Positions 39,708-51,567 of a stretch of 64,000 bases of DNA are shown piece after piece. A program made the position numbers and the translations under genes. Positions within the stretch are counted from its first letter, which is position 1. Every line of letters begins with the position of its first letter. This stretch comes from Corynebacterium meitnerae (lineage in GTDB: Bacteria > Actinomycetota > Actinomycetes > Mycobacteriales > Mycobacteriaceae). Location: assembly GCF_027570075.1 (NCBI RefSeq), contig NZ_JAKMUS010000002.1, positions 62,001-126,000 of the forward strand. Direction: 5' to 3'. Below the pieces are notes generated by a model. The model was not told the DNA's origin. It made no database searches and saw only the letters and a list, made by a program, of their open reading frames with translations.

Positions 39708-40615
39708 GCAAATACAGGTCCCTAGTCGTGCCTGAGGGCCTTGATGGCATGCGCGTAGACGCCGCTGTGGCCAAAGCGTTCGGCGTTTCCCGCACGGTCG
39801 CCGCTGAGCTCGAAGTGCTTATCGACGGCACCCTCGCCACCAAATCCACCCGCCTTACCACCGGCCAAACCCTGGAAGTCACGCTGCCGGAGCCGAAGAA
39901 GCCGCCGATGCCGAAGGAAGAGTTGGTGGAGGGGCTGACGATTCTGTATGACGACGCGGATGTGATTGTCGTCGATAAGCCTGTTGGCGTTGCGGCGCAT
40001 CCGACCTTGGGGTGGGAAGGTCCGACTGTTGTGGGCGGGCTGTACGCGATGGGTTTTCAGCTGCCTGATGCGGGCCCACCTGAGCGCAAGGGCATTGTGC
40101 AGCGCCTGGATGTGGGTACCTCAGGCGTGATGGTTGTGGCGAATTCCATTCCGGGGTATTCCGCGCTCAAGCGGGCGTTCAAAGAGCGCACGGTGGACAA
40201 GACGTATCACGCGGTTGTACAGGGACTACCGGATCCGATCGTGGGCACCATTGATGCGCCGATTGGCCGGCACCCTTCTTCCGGCTGGAAATTTGCCGTG
40301 ACGTCTGATGGCCGCCATTCGGTGACGCACTATGAGGTGCTGGAGGCCTTCCGCGAGGCGAGCCTGCTGGAGATTCAGCTAGAAACTGGCCGCACCCACC
40401 AGATTCGCGTGCACATGTCTTCGGTGGGACATCCATGCGTGGGTGATCCGATGTATGGCTCTGACCCGAACCTGAGTGCACGACTTGGTTTGAACCGCCA
40501 GTGGCTGCATGCCACCAAGCTGGGCTTCCTTCACCCGGGGAAGGGCACGTGGATGGAGGTTGAGTCGCCGTACCCGGCTGACCTTCAGCATGCGGTGGAT
40601 GTGCTCCGCGGATGA
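39704..40615 (+). CDS. rluD: RluD-like pseudouridine synthase
   Basis: 303 aa. An N-terminal S4 RNA-binding domain ([26 protein letters not shown]) is followed by the RluA/C/D catalytic domain with [15 protein letters not shown] near residue 135, where Asp is catalytic, and [10 protein letters not shown] near 228. It modifies uridines in 23S rRNA. The ATG start overlaps the lspA stop codon; longer in-frame starts would lie inside lspA. The lspA-rluD pairing is common in bacteria. Confidence 0.92.
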   Translation: MSKYRSLVVPEGLDGMRVDAAVAKAFGVSRTVAAELEVLIDGTLATKSTRLTTGQTLEVTLPEPKKPPMPKEELVEGLTILYDDADVIVVDKPVGVAAHPTLGWEGPTVVGGLYAMGFQLPDAGPPERKGIVQRLDVGTSGVMVVANSIPGYSALKRAFKERTVDKTYHAVVQGLPDPIVGTIDAPIGRHPSSGWKFAVTSDGRHSVTHYEVLEAFREASLLEIQLETGRTHQIRVHMSSVGHPCVGDPMYGSDPNLSARLGLNRQWLHATKLGFLHPGKGTWMEVESPYPADLQHAVDVLRG

Positions 40616-41088
40616 ATCGCATCATTGCTGCTCTCATCTGCTTGGCCTGTCTTGCCGGCGTCTACGTGCTGGGCCTGAACACGGGCATAGAACCGCACCC
40701 CATGGGGGATCAACTCGGCCCGGACAGTGGTGAGTCCACCACGGAATATGCGCAGCGCGCCCAAGCATCGCTTGCGGAAGCCGATGAACCTGCCTTTGCG
40801 CTGATCACTTTCTCTTCGCCCCTCGATCCGGACCAGGCTGCTGACTTGCTGCAGGGTGTGCGCCGCGTGAATCAGATCATCGTTGCTGATAAGCCACCGA
40901 TCTCCGTGGGGGAGATGCCGGACCGGACCCAGGTTTTCGGTTCTGAGCCTCTCATCGCAGTGGTCGTGTGGGACGGTGGGGACGTCTTGCGCATGCTTAT
41001 TAGCGACCCCCGCATCACCACCATCGACGTCCTCCCACCCGATGCTGTGTGGGGCACTTTTGGTGTTCGTGCCCCTTCGAACGTGTAG
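40612..41088 (+). CDS. Single-pass membrane protein, unknown function
   Basis: 158 aa. One N-terminal hydrophobic helix ([19 protein letters not shown]) serves as anchor or uncleaved signal, followed by an exported domain of about 130 residues ([19 protein letters not shown], then [17 protein letters not shown]). I recognise no named family. The ATG overlaps the rluD stop, so it is translationally coupled as the third gene of the lspA operon. An A/T-only hairpin follows the stop. Confidence 0.75.
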   Translation: MNRIIAALICLACLAGVYVLGLNTGIEPHPMGDQLGPDSGESTTEYAQRAQASLAEADEPAFALITFSSPLDPDQAADLLQGVRRVNQIIVADKPPISVGEMPDRTQVFGSEPLIAVVVWDGGDVLRMLISDPRITTIDVLPPDAVWGTFGVRAPSNV

Positions 41089-41092
41089 GTGT

Positions 41093-41113
41093 AAAAACTT
41101 TTAAAAAGTTTTT
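41093..41113 (+). terminator. A/T-only inverted repeat after the lspA-rluD operon
   Basis: AAAAACTTTT (41093-41102) and AAAAGTTTTT (41104-41113) form a perfect 10-bp inverted repeat with a one-base centre, ending in a T-run. It could act as a weak bidirectional terminator. A hairpin with only one G-C pair and no room for a loop is less stable than a normal terminator. Confidence 0.4.
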
Positions 41114-41121
41114 TCCAGACC

Positions 41122-41151
41122 TTGCGTGTCGAACAAGTGTTCCTGTATTGT
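41122..41151 (+). promoter_or_regulatory. SOS-type promoter with LexA box before the HNH gene
   Basis: TCGAACAAGTGTTCCT at 41129-41144 matches 14 of 16 positions of the actinobacterial LexA box (TCGAAcANNTGTTCGA). It lies between a possible -35 (TTGCGT, 41122-41127) and -10 (TATTGT, 41146-41151; spacing 18 nt), where LexA would block RNA polymerase. The downstream gene starts at 41189. Confidence 0.72.
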
Positions 41152-41188
41152 TGTGTCTAGGAAACAATAAGGAGAAGGGGGTGAGATC

Positions 41189-42751
41189 GTGTCAGCTTCT
41201 GATAAGCGAAAGCGATTGGAACAGATCATAGGAGACGGGGAGGACACCCGGCCGGAGCAGGAAGAGGCATTCTTTGCCACTGAGTGTCCGGACAATGAAA
41301 ACGCGGAATATGCATTGCTGTTGCGGCAGTGTCAGTTCGGGCTCTTCGGACTGTACGCCGAAGATGGGCAGGACTTTGCTGGTTCAAGTGATGACATTCA
41401 TGTGGAGATAGCCAAGTTGAGTGCAGTCACGGGGATGGGCAAGAAAGCGGTGGAGAATGCCATGTGCGCCTACATGCGGCTTCAGGAACTGCCGATGCTG
41501 CGGGATCTTCAGAGGGAGACTCAGCGGCTGGACCTGTCCCGCTTGATAGCCATTGATAATCAGTTGGCGCGGTTGGGTAATGACATCACGGATGAGATGC
41601 TGGCTGCTTTTGATGAGCTTCTGGCGGGTCTCTTCAGTCCAACATCGGTGAACCAGCAGTTGCCCACGCCATGGACGATTAAAAGCAGGATGAAAAAGCT
41701 CCTGGCCTCGTTCGATCCGAATATTGATTACTGCTCGAAGAAAAAGAAAGAACGCGAGCAGAAGGAAGAGGACGTACCGCCCGGGCATTGCAGTGTCTCA
41801 TTTAGTGCGGAGAACGAAGATGTTGGCAATGCGCGTATGAACGTCGTCGGAGACTCCGCAACGATGGCCTCTGTTCGCGCATTCGTGGAAGAAACAGCGC
41901 GTGAACACAAGATCAGCTTGGCGGATGCAACCGTGAAACTGCTGACGGGGGAGATAACTCCCGCGGCTAAAGCGGTGATTTACGGGTATGCGCCCAAGAA
42001 CGCTGATGGCTCGATTGATTGCACCGCTCCGGTCTATATCCCCCGCTTTGGTTGGACCATGGCACCAGGAACCGCGATGTTCCACCACATGGCGGATGCG
42101 AATGGGACTGTCGTGGACTTGGACAGTGAAAAACTCGACCGTGCAGTGGCCGGATATGAGGTTCCGGAAGACATTAAAGCGAAGGTTCGGTGGCGTGATG
42201 GCAAATGCGTCTGGCCAGGTTGCCACGTTCCGGCGGAAAACTGCCAGATGGAACACCGCATTTCTTATGGTGAGGGTGGCCTGACGAAGGTAGACAATCT
42301 GTACTGCCTGTGTCAGCACCACCACAACATAAAAACCGATAAACGCGCGTACTACCTGCCAGATCCGGTGACAGGGGAGGTGGTTTGGTTACTCCCGGAC
42401 GGGACCTACATGAAGTCTGAGCCAGAAGGGTTCATTCAGGAGCAAGTCTTGGCAGAAAACCCTCGATGGAAGACAACATTGCGTGGTCTTCTGACGCTGC
42501 GACGGAATGCCACACGATTTTTCGCCTTGGCCCACACGATCATGGATAAGTACGAATCAGGTGGGAGTTATGACGAGTGTGTGAGTGCACTGGAAGAAGT
42601 GGAGACGAAGTACGGCATGTCCTTCCCCTTCCACCCAACGCCACCGCCACCGGTTCCGGATCTGGACTTTGAACCACCCCAAGACCCCATGGATGACCGG
42701 CCCACGGTCCAAGACCTCAGCATGGAGCGCAGAATGAGCCTTCCATCTTAA
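41189..42751 (+). CDS. HNH endonuclease domain protein with DUF222 (13E12-repeat-like)
   Basis: 520 aa. A helical DUF222-type region fills roughly residues 40-290. The HNH domain is at about 335-385: two Cys pairs (CVWPGC and, further on, CLC), then EHRISYGEGGLTKVDNL and QHHHNIK supply the His-Asn-His residues. A Pro-rich tail ends the protein. Related 13E12-repeat proteins of mycobacteria occur in many copies, and some are LexA-regulated. GTG 41189 has AGAAGGGG 8 nt upstream. A LexA-like box in its promoter suggests induction by DNA damage; the DNA target is unknown. Confidence 0.85.
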   Translation: MSASDKRKRLEQIIGDGEDTRPEQEEAFFATECPDNENAEYALLLRQCQFGLFGLYAEDGQDFAGSSDDIHVEIAKLSAVTGMGKKAVENAMCAYMRLQELPMLRDLQRETQRLDLSRLIAIDNQLARLGNDITDEMLAAFDELLAGLFSPTSVNQQLPTPWTIKSRMKKLLASFDPNIDYCSKKKKEREQKEEDVPPGHCSVSFSAENEDVGNARMNVVGDSATMASVRAFVEETAREHKISLADATVKLLTGEITPAAKAVIYGYAPKNADGSIDCTAPVYIPRFGWTMAPGTAMFHHMADANGTVVDLDSEKLDRAVAGYEVPEDIKAKVRWRDGKCVWPGCHVPAENCQMEHRISYGEGGLTKVDNLYCLCQHHHNIKTDKRAYYLPDPVTGEVVWLLPDGTYMKSEPEGFIQEQVLAENPRWKTTLRGLLTLRRNATRFFALAHTIMDKYESGGSYDECVSALEEVETKYGMSFPFHPTPPPPVPDLDFEPPQDPMDDRPTVQDLSMERRMSLPS

Positions 42752-42813
42752 GCTTGGCAGCGTGTAAAGTCTCTTCAGTAATTCTGTTCGCATCCCTGAA
42801 GTGGAGAATAATC

Positions 42814-44121
42814 TTGTCATCTCAACGCACCATCTGGGCACGTCGCGCTGGGGTGTCCCTAGCCATGGCAGCATCTCTGTTTTTCGTCACCGCCTGTGGT
42901 GGGGGCGAGGGAGCCGCTAAGGAGGGGGTCGCCGCAGGCGATTACGCAGTGGCCGCACGTGAGGATGTGGTGAACAGCATCGTCGTGGATGGCACGGTTG
43001 AGCCGATTCGTACGGCTGGTATCTCGAGTACCCTGACGGTTCCGGTGCAGACCGTCCACGTTCAGGTTGGTGACCGTGTGAAGCAGGGACAGCTGCTGGT
43101 GACCATGGACACCTCCTCCATTGAGCGTCAGCTCAATGCCTCCGGTGAGCCGATTGCGATGACGGCTGCTGCTGGTCAGGTCCAGCGGGTCGTGCAGGAT
43201 GCCGGTAAGGCTATCCACGACAGCATCAGCTCCATCTTCCCGCAGAACGCCCCGTTACCAGCTCCTGCCCCGGCACCTAACCAGGGACCGAGCCAGGAGG
43301 AGATTGAGCAAGCGTTGGTTGAGGCGCACGAGCAGGGCCGCGCGCAGGGGCAGAGCGAGGCACAGCAGGCGATTGAGGAGCAGTTGGCAGCGCAGCCGGA
43401 GATGGGCGGTGCAGACACGAGCGCGCTTGAATACCAGATGGAAGAGCGTGAGATTTTCGCTCCGATGGATGGTGTGGTGACCAAGATCGAGGCTCAAGAA
43501 GGATCACCAGCGGGCGGTGCTTTGCTGACGATTGCGGATGCTTCCCGCCTGTTGGTCAAGGCAAACGTGCGGGAAAGTGATGTTGCCAAGGTTAAGGAAG
43601 GCAACCGCGTTGAGTTCACTACGCCAGTGACCGGGGACAAGAAGTTCGAAGGTCGCGTGCGCAAGATTGCCCCGATGGCAGAGGGTGGCGATTCGCCGGC
43701 GCGTGCACTCCAGCAGGGGCAGGGGCAGAGCCAGTCGAAGGACTCCGGCATTTTGTTCCCGGTGGAGATTGAAGTTGTCGGCGACATGAATGATCTGCGT
43801 CTTGGTGGTTCGGCACGAGCTGAGATCATCACTGATGAATCCCGTGATGGACTGAGCATCCCGCGCGACGCGGTCTTTGAAGACAATAAGGTGCTGGTCT
43901 TTGTTCCGGGCGATGATTCCTCGGCAACGGTCGAGGAACGCAACGTGAAAACCGGTGTGAAGAATGACACGGACATCGCCGTGACCGGTGGCGACCTGAA
44001 GGAAGGCGACATCGTTGTTGCCTGGCCGGATGACTACAAGGACAAGATTGGGCAGTCTGTCCAGGTCGTGGATGAGAACTTCGGTCAGGATAAGCAGGAT
44101 AAACAGGACAAGAAGGACTAA
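42814..44121 (+). CDS. MacA-like periplasmic adaptor lipoprotein of an ABC exporter
   Basis: 435 aa from TTG 42814, chosen for the GGAG 7 nt upstream. A signal peptide ends in the lipobox FVTAC (Cys near residue 28). The HlyD/RND adaptor plan follows: a biotinyl-lipoyl half (VPVQTVHVQVGDRVKQGQLL), a Gln/Glu/Ala-rich helical hairpin (about 150-205), the second lipoyl half (IFAPMDGVVTKIEAQEG) and a beta-barrel. A short DKQDKQDKKD tail ends it. It is first in an operon with an ATPase and a permease, so a MacAB-type export system is inferred. The substrate is unknown. Confidence 0.88.
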   Translation: MSSQRTIWARRAGVSLAMAASLFFVTACGGGEGAAKEGVAAGDYAVAAREDVVNSIVVDGTVEPIRTAGISSTLTVPVQTVHVQVGDRVKQGQLLVTMDTSSIERQLNASGEPIAMTAAAGQVQRVVQDAGKAIHDSISSIFPQNAPLPAPAPAPNQGPSQEEIEQALVEAHEQGRAQGQSEAQQAIEEQLAAQPEMGGADTSALEYQMEEREIFAPMDGVVTKIEAQEGSPAGGALLTIADASRLLVKANVRESDVAKVKEGNRVEFTTPVTGDKKFEGRVRKIAPMAEGGDSPARALQQGQGQSQSKDSGILFPVEIEVVGDMNDLRLGGSARAEIITDESRDGLSIPRDAVFEDNKVLVFVPGDDSSATVEERNVKTGVKNDTDIAVTGGDLKEGDIVVAWPDDYKDKIGQSVQVVDENFGQDKQDKQDKKD

Positions 44122-44124
44122 GCA

Positions 44125-44871
44125 GTGACTAGTTCTGTCCCCGGTGCGCAGCCAGAGCAGGTAAGGATTGATCCTGACCAGCTGGTGTACATGCGCGGAA
44201 TCGTCAAAACCTATAACGAGGGCAAAGACACCGAGCTGACGGTGTTGCACGGCATCGATTTTGATACGAAGCACGGTGAGTTCGTGTCCATCGTTGGTCC
44301 ATCCGGCTGCGGTAAGTCGACGTTGATGAACATGATCGGGATGCTGGATAAGCCGACCCATGGTGGCTACGCATTCAACGGTGAAGATGTCTTCATCAAA
44401 AACGACAATGAGTTGGCGTCGTACCGCTCCCAGAACATCGGCTTCATTTTCCAGAACTTCAATCTGGTTGGGCGCATTAATGCGTTGCAGAATGTGGCGA
44501 TGCCGATGATGTACGCGGGCGTCGGTAAGCAAGAGCGCGAAGAACGTGCGACCGAGCTTTTGGAAATGGTCGGCATGGGGGACCGGCTGAAGCATGCGCC
44601 GAATGAGCTTTCTGGTGGTCAGAAGCAGCGTGTGGCAATCGCGCGCAGTCTTGCGAATGATCCGGATTTGTTGCTGGCGGATGAGCCGACGGGTGCGCTG
44701 GACTCGAGCACCGGCCGCATGGTGATGGACCTTTTTCACCAGCTCAATGAGGAGTACGGCAAGGCGATCGTGTTTATTACGCACAACGCGGAGCTCGCGC
44801 AGGAGACCCAGCGGATCGTGGAGATGAAGGACGGCCGGGTCGTTGATGTTCACGCGGGAGGTGGGCGCTAA
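44125..44871 (+). CDS. MacB-type ABC transporter ATPase
   Basis: 248 aa. Walker A GPSGCGKST near residues 57-65, Q-loop FQNFNLVGRINALQNV, signature ELSGGQKQRVAIARSLAN near 158-175 and Walker B LLLADEPTGALDSSTGRM mark a LolD/MacB-type ATPase. It energises the permease encoded immediately after it. The start is GTG 44125, 3 nt after the adaptor gene, and the stop abuts the permease ATG. Confidence 0.94.
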   Translation: MTSSVPGAQPEQVRIDPDQLVYMRGIVKTYNEGKDTELTVLHGIDFDTKHGEFVSIVGPSGCGKSTLMNMIGMLDKPTHGGYAFNGEDVFIKNDNELASYRSQNIGFIFQNFNLVGRINALQNVAMPMMYAGVGKQEREERATELLEMVGMGDRLKHAPNELSGGQKQRVAIARSLANDPDLLLADEPTGALDSSTGRMVMDLFHQLNEEYGKAIVFITHNAELAQETQRIVEMKDGRVVDVHAGGGR

Positions 44872-46167
44872 ATGGAAATGCGCGAATCAATCAACCTCGC
44901 CGCGGGGAGTCTGCGCACGAACAAGATGCGCTCGGTGCTGACGCTGCTGGGCATCATCATCGGCATCATGGCCGTGATCATCATCATGACGTTGGGTCGT
45001 GGCCTGCAGAATCAGGTGCTCAGAGGGCTGGAAGGCATCGGTGCGTCGCAGCACATTGTCCTGGTCACGGAGAAGTCGGATGAATCCGACCAGGAAGAAG
45101 ACGATTTCTCCGGCAGTTTCAACATGCCTGTCACGGATGAACAGGACATGGTGTCGCTGGAGCAGCTCCAGGAGATTAAGGATCACTTCGGGGATCGCGT
45201 CGAGGGCGTGGATATTCAGGAGACTCTCTACGCGGAGACGGCCTACGGTGACAAGACCGCCAGCGTTGATGTGATGCCGATGTTGGCAGATTCCATGAAG
45301 GTCCGCAACGTCGAGATCTCCTACGGGCGCGGTATCACGGAGCAGGATATTGCCACGCAGCGCCCAGTCACGGTTGTTTCGCAGGAGCTTGTCGACGCAT
45401 TCTTTGGCGGCGACGCTGCCTCCGCCATCGGCGAACGCATTGATGTGAGCACTGATTCTACGAGTGTGTTCACCATTATCGGTGTCGCCGAAGGCGAGCA
45501 ACAGAGCGCCGACGATTTTGGTCAGCAGACCGCGTACGGGCAGATGTACATCCCTGTCAGCGTGGCTGACCGGGTCGGCGAAAAGATTGACAATGTTTTC
45601 AACTTTGTTGTGATGACCCGCGGTGATGAGGATCCGGCGGCGTTCCGTGAGGAGCTGCAGTCCTATCTTGACCGCTGGTACGAGCACAACGATGAGGCTC
45701 AAGTTGAAGTCATTGATATGCAGGCGTCACTGGCGGCCTTCACCAGCATCTTTGGAATTATCAGTACGGTGCTCGCTGCCATCGCTGGCATCTCACTGCT
45801 CGTCGGCGGCATTGGCGTAATGAACATCATGCTGATTACGGTGACCGAGCGAACGCGTGAAATCGGTGTGCGTAAAGCACTTGGCGCAACGCAGCGGGAT
45901 ATCCGCACGCAGTTCATCGTTGAGGCAGTGATGGTTGGCCTGCTGGGCGGTGTCATCGGTGTGGTGCTCGGTGGCGCGCTGGGTATCTTCGCGAGTGGCT
46001 TCATCGGAATGATCGATGGTGAGTCCTACGGTCCGGTTGCCTTCCCACCCATGGGCGCAGTGTTGTTCTCGCTGTTGTTCTCCATGGCGATCGGCGTGTT
46101 CTTCGGTGCTTATCCAGCAAATAAGGCGGCAAAGATGCAGCCTATCGACGCGCTGAGGTACGAGTAG
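44872..46167 (+). CDS. MacB/FtsX-family ABC transporter permease
   Basis: 431 aa. One N-terminal helix (VLTLLGIIIGIMAVIIIMTL) and three C-terminal helices flank a large external MacB-PCD domain (about residues 45-290). GGIGVMNIMLITVTERTREIGVRKALGA around 308-335 is the MacB/FtsX coupling signature. With the adaptor and ATPase it forms a mechanotransmission-type exporter. The ATG directly follows the ATPase stop. Drug, peptide or lipoprotein substrates are all possible. Confidence 0.93.
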   Translation: MEMRESINLAAGSLRTNKMRSVLTLLGIIIGIMAVIIIMTLGRGLQNQVLRGLEGIGASQHIVLVTEKSDESDQEEDDFSGSFNMPVTDEQDMVSLEQLQEIKDHFGDRVEGVDIQETLYAETAYGDKTASVDVMPMLADSMKVRNVEISYGRGITEQDIATQRPVTVVSQELVDAFFGGDAASAIGERIDVSTDSTSVFTIIGVAEGEQQSADDFGQQTAYGQMYIPVSVADRVGEKIDNVFNFVVMTRGDEDPAAFREELQSYLDRWYEHNDEAQVEVIDMQASLAAFTSIFGIISTVLAAIAGISLLVGGIGVMNIMLITVTERTREIGVRKALGATQRDIRTQFIVEAVMVGLLGGVIGVVLGGALGIFASGFIGMIDGESYGPVAFPPMGAVLFSLLFSMAIGVFFGAYPANKAAKMQPIDALRYE

Positions 46168-46177
46168 ACAAGCGGGC

Positions 46178-46183
46178 TACACT
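46178..46183 (+). promoter_or_regulatory. -10 element of dnaE, predicted leaderless
   Basis: TACACT ends 8 nt before ATG 46192; the 24-nt gap after the permease gene leaves no room for a leader. Confidence 0.5.
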
Positions 46184-46191
46184 AGGCAGCT

Positions 46192-49742
<3,551 letters not shown>

Positions 49743-49746
<4 letters not shown>

Positions 49747-50204
49747 GCCGGGAACATAGCGGCGAAGCGTGCCTTCAGCTCCGGGTTAGAGCCGATAATC
49801 ACCGCTGCGAAGTTAGCCAGAGCACCAATGATGGTGGCCACTGATCCAACGATCAGGGAGATCATCTTGAAGTGGTTGCTCTGGTAGTACGCAGACACGC
49901 GGTTCAGGGTGGAGGACTTCTCCGCATTAAAAGGTCCCTCAGGAGCCGGGTTGCTCGATGCGTTGTTCTTATCCCACATGTCCTTGGTGGGATCGAGCGT
50001 CAAGTCGTTCTTGTCCTTGTCGTCCTCGTCCTTGTCCTTCTCTTTGTCTTTGTCCTTGTCCTTTTCAGGAGTCTCAGGAGTTTCAGGAGTGTCCTTGTCG
50101 TTCGGGTTCTCCTGCACTTCATTAGTAGTTTCTGCCAATGCAGCAGGAGTGACGGAGAACGCAGTGGCGGCTGCGAGCGCGGCGGCGATGAGGGTCTTCT
50201 TCAC
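49743..50204 (-). CDS. Small secreted Lys/Asp-rich protein with C-terminal membrane segment
   Basis: 153 aa from GTG 50204, with AGAAGGAG upstream. A signal peptide ([23 protein letters not shown]) precedes a low-complexity stretch of alternating Lys, Asp, Glu, Pro and Thr (residues about 28-70). A short structured part and a C-terminal hydrophobic segment follow ([25 protein letters not shown]), ending in a short basic/aromatic tail. The plan suggests an exported protein anchored in a membrane, possibly the outer mycomembrane. I recognise no family. Confidence 0.75.
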
Positions 50205-50281
50205 GGGGGCTCCTTCTTGAGATTTGTACCGGCGAAAAGTGTACGTCCTTGCCGGGGTAAAGCCAAGAGTTATAAGGGCGC

Positions 50282-50287
50282 TAAGAT
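50282..50287 (+). promoter_or_regulatory. -10 element of ilvA, predicted leaderless
   Basis: TAAGAT ends 8 nt before ATG 50296; no Shine-Dalgarno sequence is seen. Confidence 0.55.
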
Positions 50288-50295
50288 GTGTGCTT

Positions 50296-51567
50296 ATGAC
50301 TTTTGCACCCGTCCACGCAGCCGATATCCAAGCAGCACAAGCGGACATCTCCCGCATTATTGCGCCGACTCCGCTGCAGTACTGCCCGCGGTTGTCGCAG
50401 CAGTATGGCGTGGAGGTGTACCTGAAGCGTGAAGACCTCCAGGACGTGCGGTCGTACAAGATCCGCGGTGCGTACTACAACATCTCCAAGCTTTCCGCGG
50501 ACGAGAAGGCCGCCGGCGTTGTCGCCGCATCCGCCGGTAACCACGCACAGGGCGTGGCTTACGCGTGCCGGTCGATGGGCATTGACGGCAAGATCTTCGT
50601 GCCCAAGCGCACCCCGAAGCAGAAACGTGACCGCATTCTGGTGCACGGTGGTGATTCGGTTGAGCTCGTGCTGACGGGTAACAACTTCGATGAAGCAGCC
50701 GAGGCGGCACATGAGGATGCGCTCGCACGCGGTGCCACGATGGTGGAGCCCTTCAACGCGCGCAACACTGTGATCGGTCAAGGCACCGTGGCAGCCGAAG
50801 TTGTTTCGCAGTTGTCGGCGCTGGGCAAGTCGCTGGACAACATCTTGGTGCCGGTCGGTGGCGGTGGACTCATCGCTGGTATTACCTCCTACCTGGCGGA
50901 CATGTCGCCGCGTACTGCCATTGTTGGCCTTGAGCCAGCTGGTGCGGCATCGATGGCAGCAGCGATGAAGGCAGGGGAGCCGGTCACGCTGAAGGACGTC
51001 GACCCCTTCGTTGATGGTGCTGCTGTGAAGCGCGTTGGTGATATCAACTACGAGATCGTTGAGCAGAACCAGGGCCGGATTCACCTCGCTGATGTGGATG
51101 AAGGTGCAGTGTGCACGAACATGCTGGACCTGTACCAGAACGAAGGCATCATCGCGGAGCCCGCGGGTGCATTGTCGGTGGCAGGCCTGGCTGAGGTGAA
51201 CCTCGCACCGGGCAGCACCGTGGTGTGTGTGATTTCCGGCGGTAATAATGACGTGCTGCGTTACGCGGAGATCATGGAGCGCTCTCTTGTTCACCGTGGA
51301 TTGAAGCACTACTTCCTAGTCAACTTCGCGCAGGAACCAGGACAGCTGCGCCGCTTCCTCACTGACGTGCTGGGGCCGGATGATGATATTGCGCTCTTCG
51401 AGTACTTGAAGAAGAACAACCGTGAAACCGGTGCCGCACTCGTTGGCTTGGAATTGGCACGAGCAACCGACCTGGAGCCGCTGCTGCAGCGCATGGAAGA
51501 GGCATCGTTTGATTGCGAGCGCCTCATGCCGGGGACGCCGGAGTATGACTACATCGTTATCGGCTGA
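50296..51567 (+). CDS. ilvA: Biosynthetic threonine dehydratase (deaminase)
   Basis: 423 aa PLP enzyme converting threonine to 2-oxobutanoate, the first step towards isoleucine. The PLP lysine is in VRSYKIRGAYYN near residue 56; AASAGNHAQGVAYACR near 78 and the glycine loop VPVGGGGLIAGITSYL near 195 follow. A single short regulatory ACT-like domain (HYFLVNFAQEPGQLRRFL, about 335-420) fits the C. glutamicum type, regulated by isoleucine. The start is leaderless ATG 50296. The 3' end overlaps treZ by 11 nt. Confidence 0.95.
   Translation: MTFAPVHAADIQAAQADISRIIAPTPLQYCPRLSQQYGVEVYLKREDLQDVRSYKIRGAYYNISKLSADEKAAGVVAASAGNHAQGVAYACRSMGIDGKIFVPKRTPKQKRDRILVHGGDSVELVLTGNNFDEAAEAAHEDALARGATMVEPFNARNTVIGQGTVAAEVVSQLSALGKSLDNILVPVGGGGLIAGITSYLADMSPRTAIVGLEPAGAASMAAAMKAGEPVTLKDVDPFVDGAAVKRVGDINYEIVEQNQGRIHLADVDEGAVCTNMLDLYQNEGIIAEPAGALSVAGLAEVNLAPGSTVVCVISGGNNDVLRYAEIMERSLVHRGLKHYFLVNFAQEPGQLRRFLTDVLGPDDDIALFEYLKKNNRETGAALVGLELARATDLEPLLQRMEEASFDCERLMPGTPEYDYIVIG

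Noticed and set aside
42773-42801. CTTCAG...CTGAAG inverted repeat before the MacA-like gene
   Set aside because: Only 6-bp arms with a 17-nt loop; too weak to call a regulatory site.
50000-50070. Short tandem DNA repeat in the 49743-50204 gene as a phase-variation tract
   Set aside because: The units encode Lys-Asp/Glu pairs in multiples of three and are imperfect, so slippage would only change length, not switch the frame.
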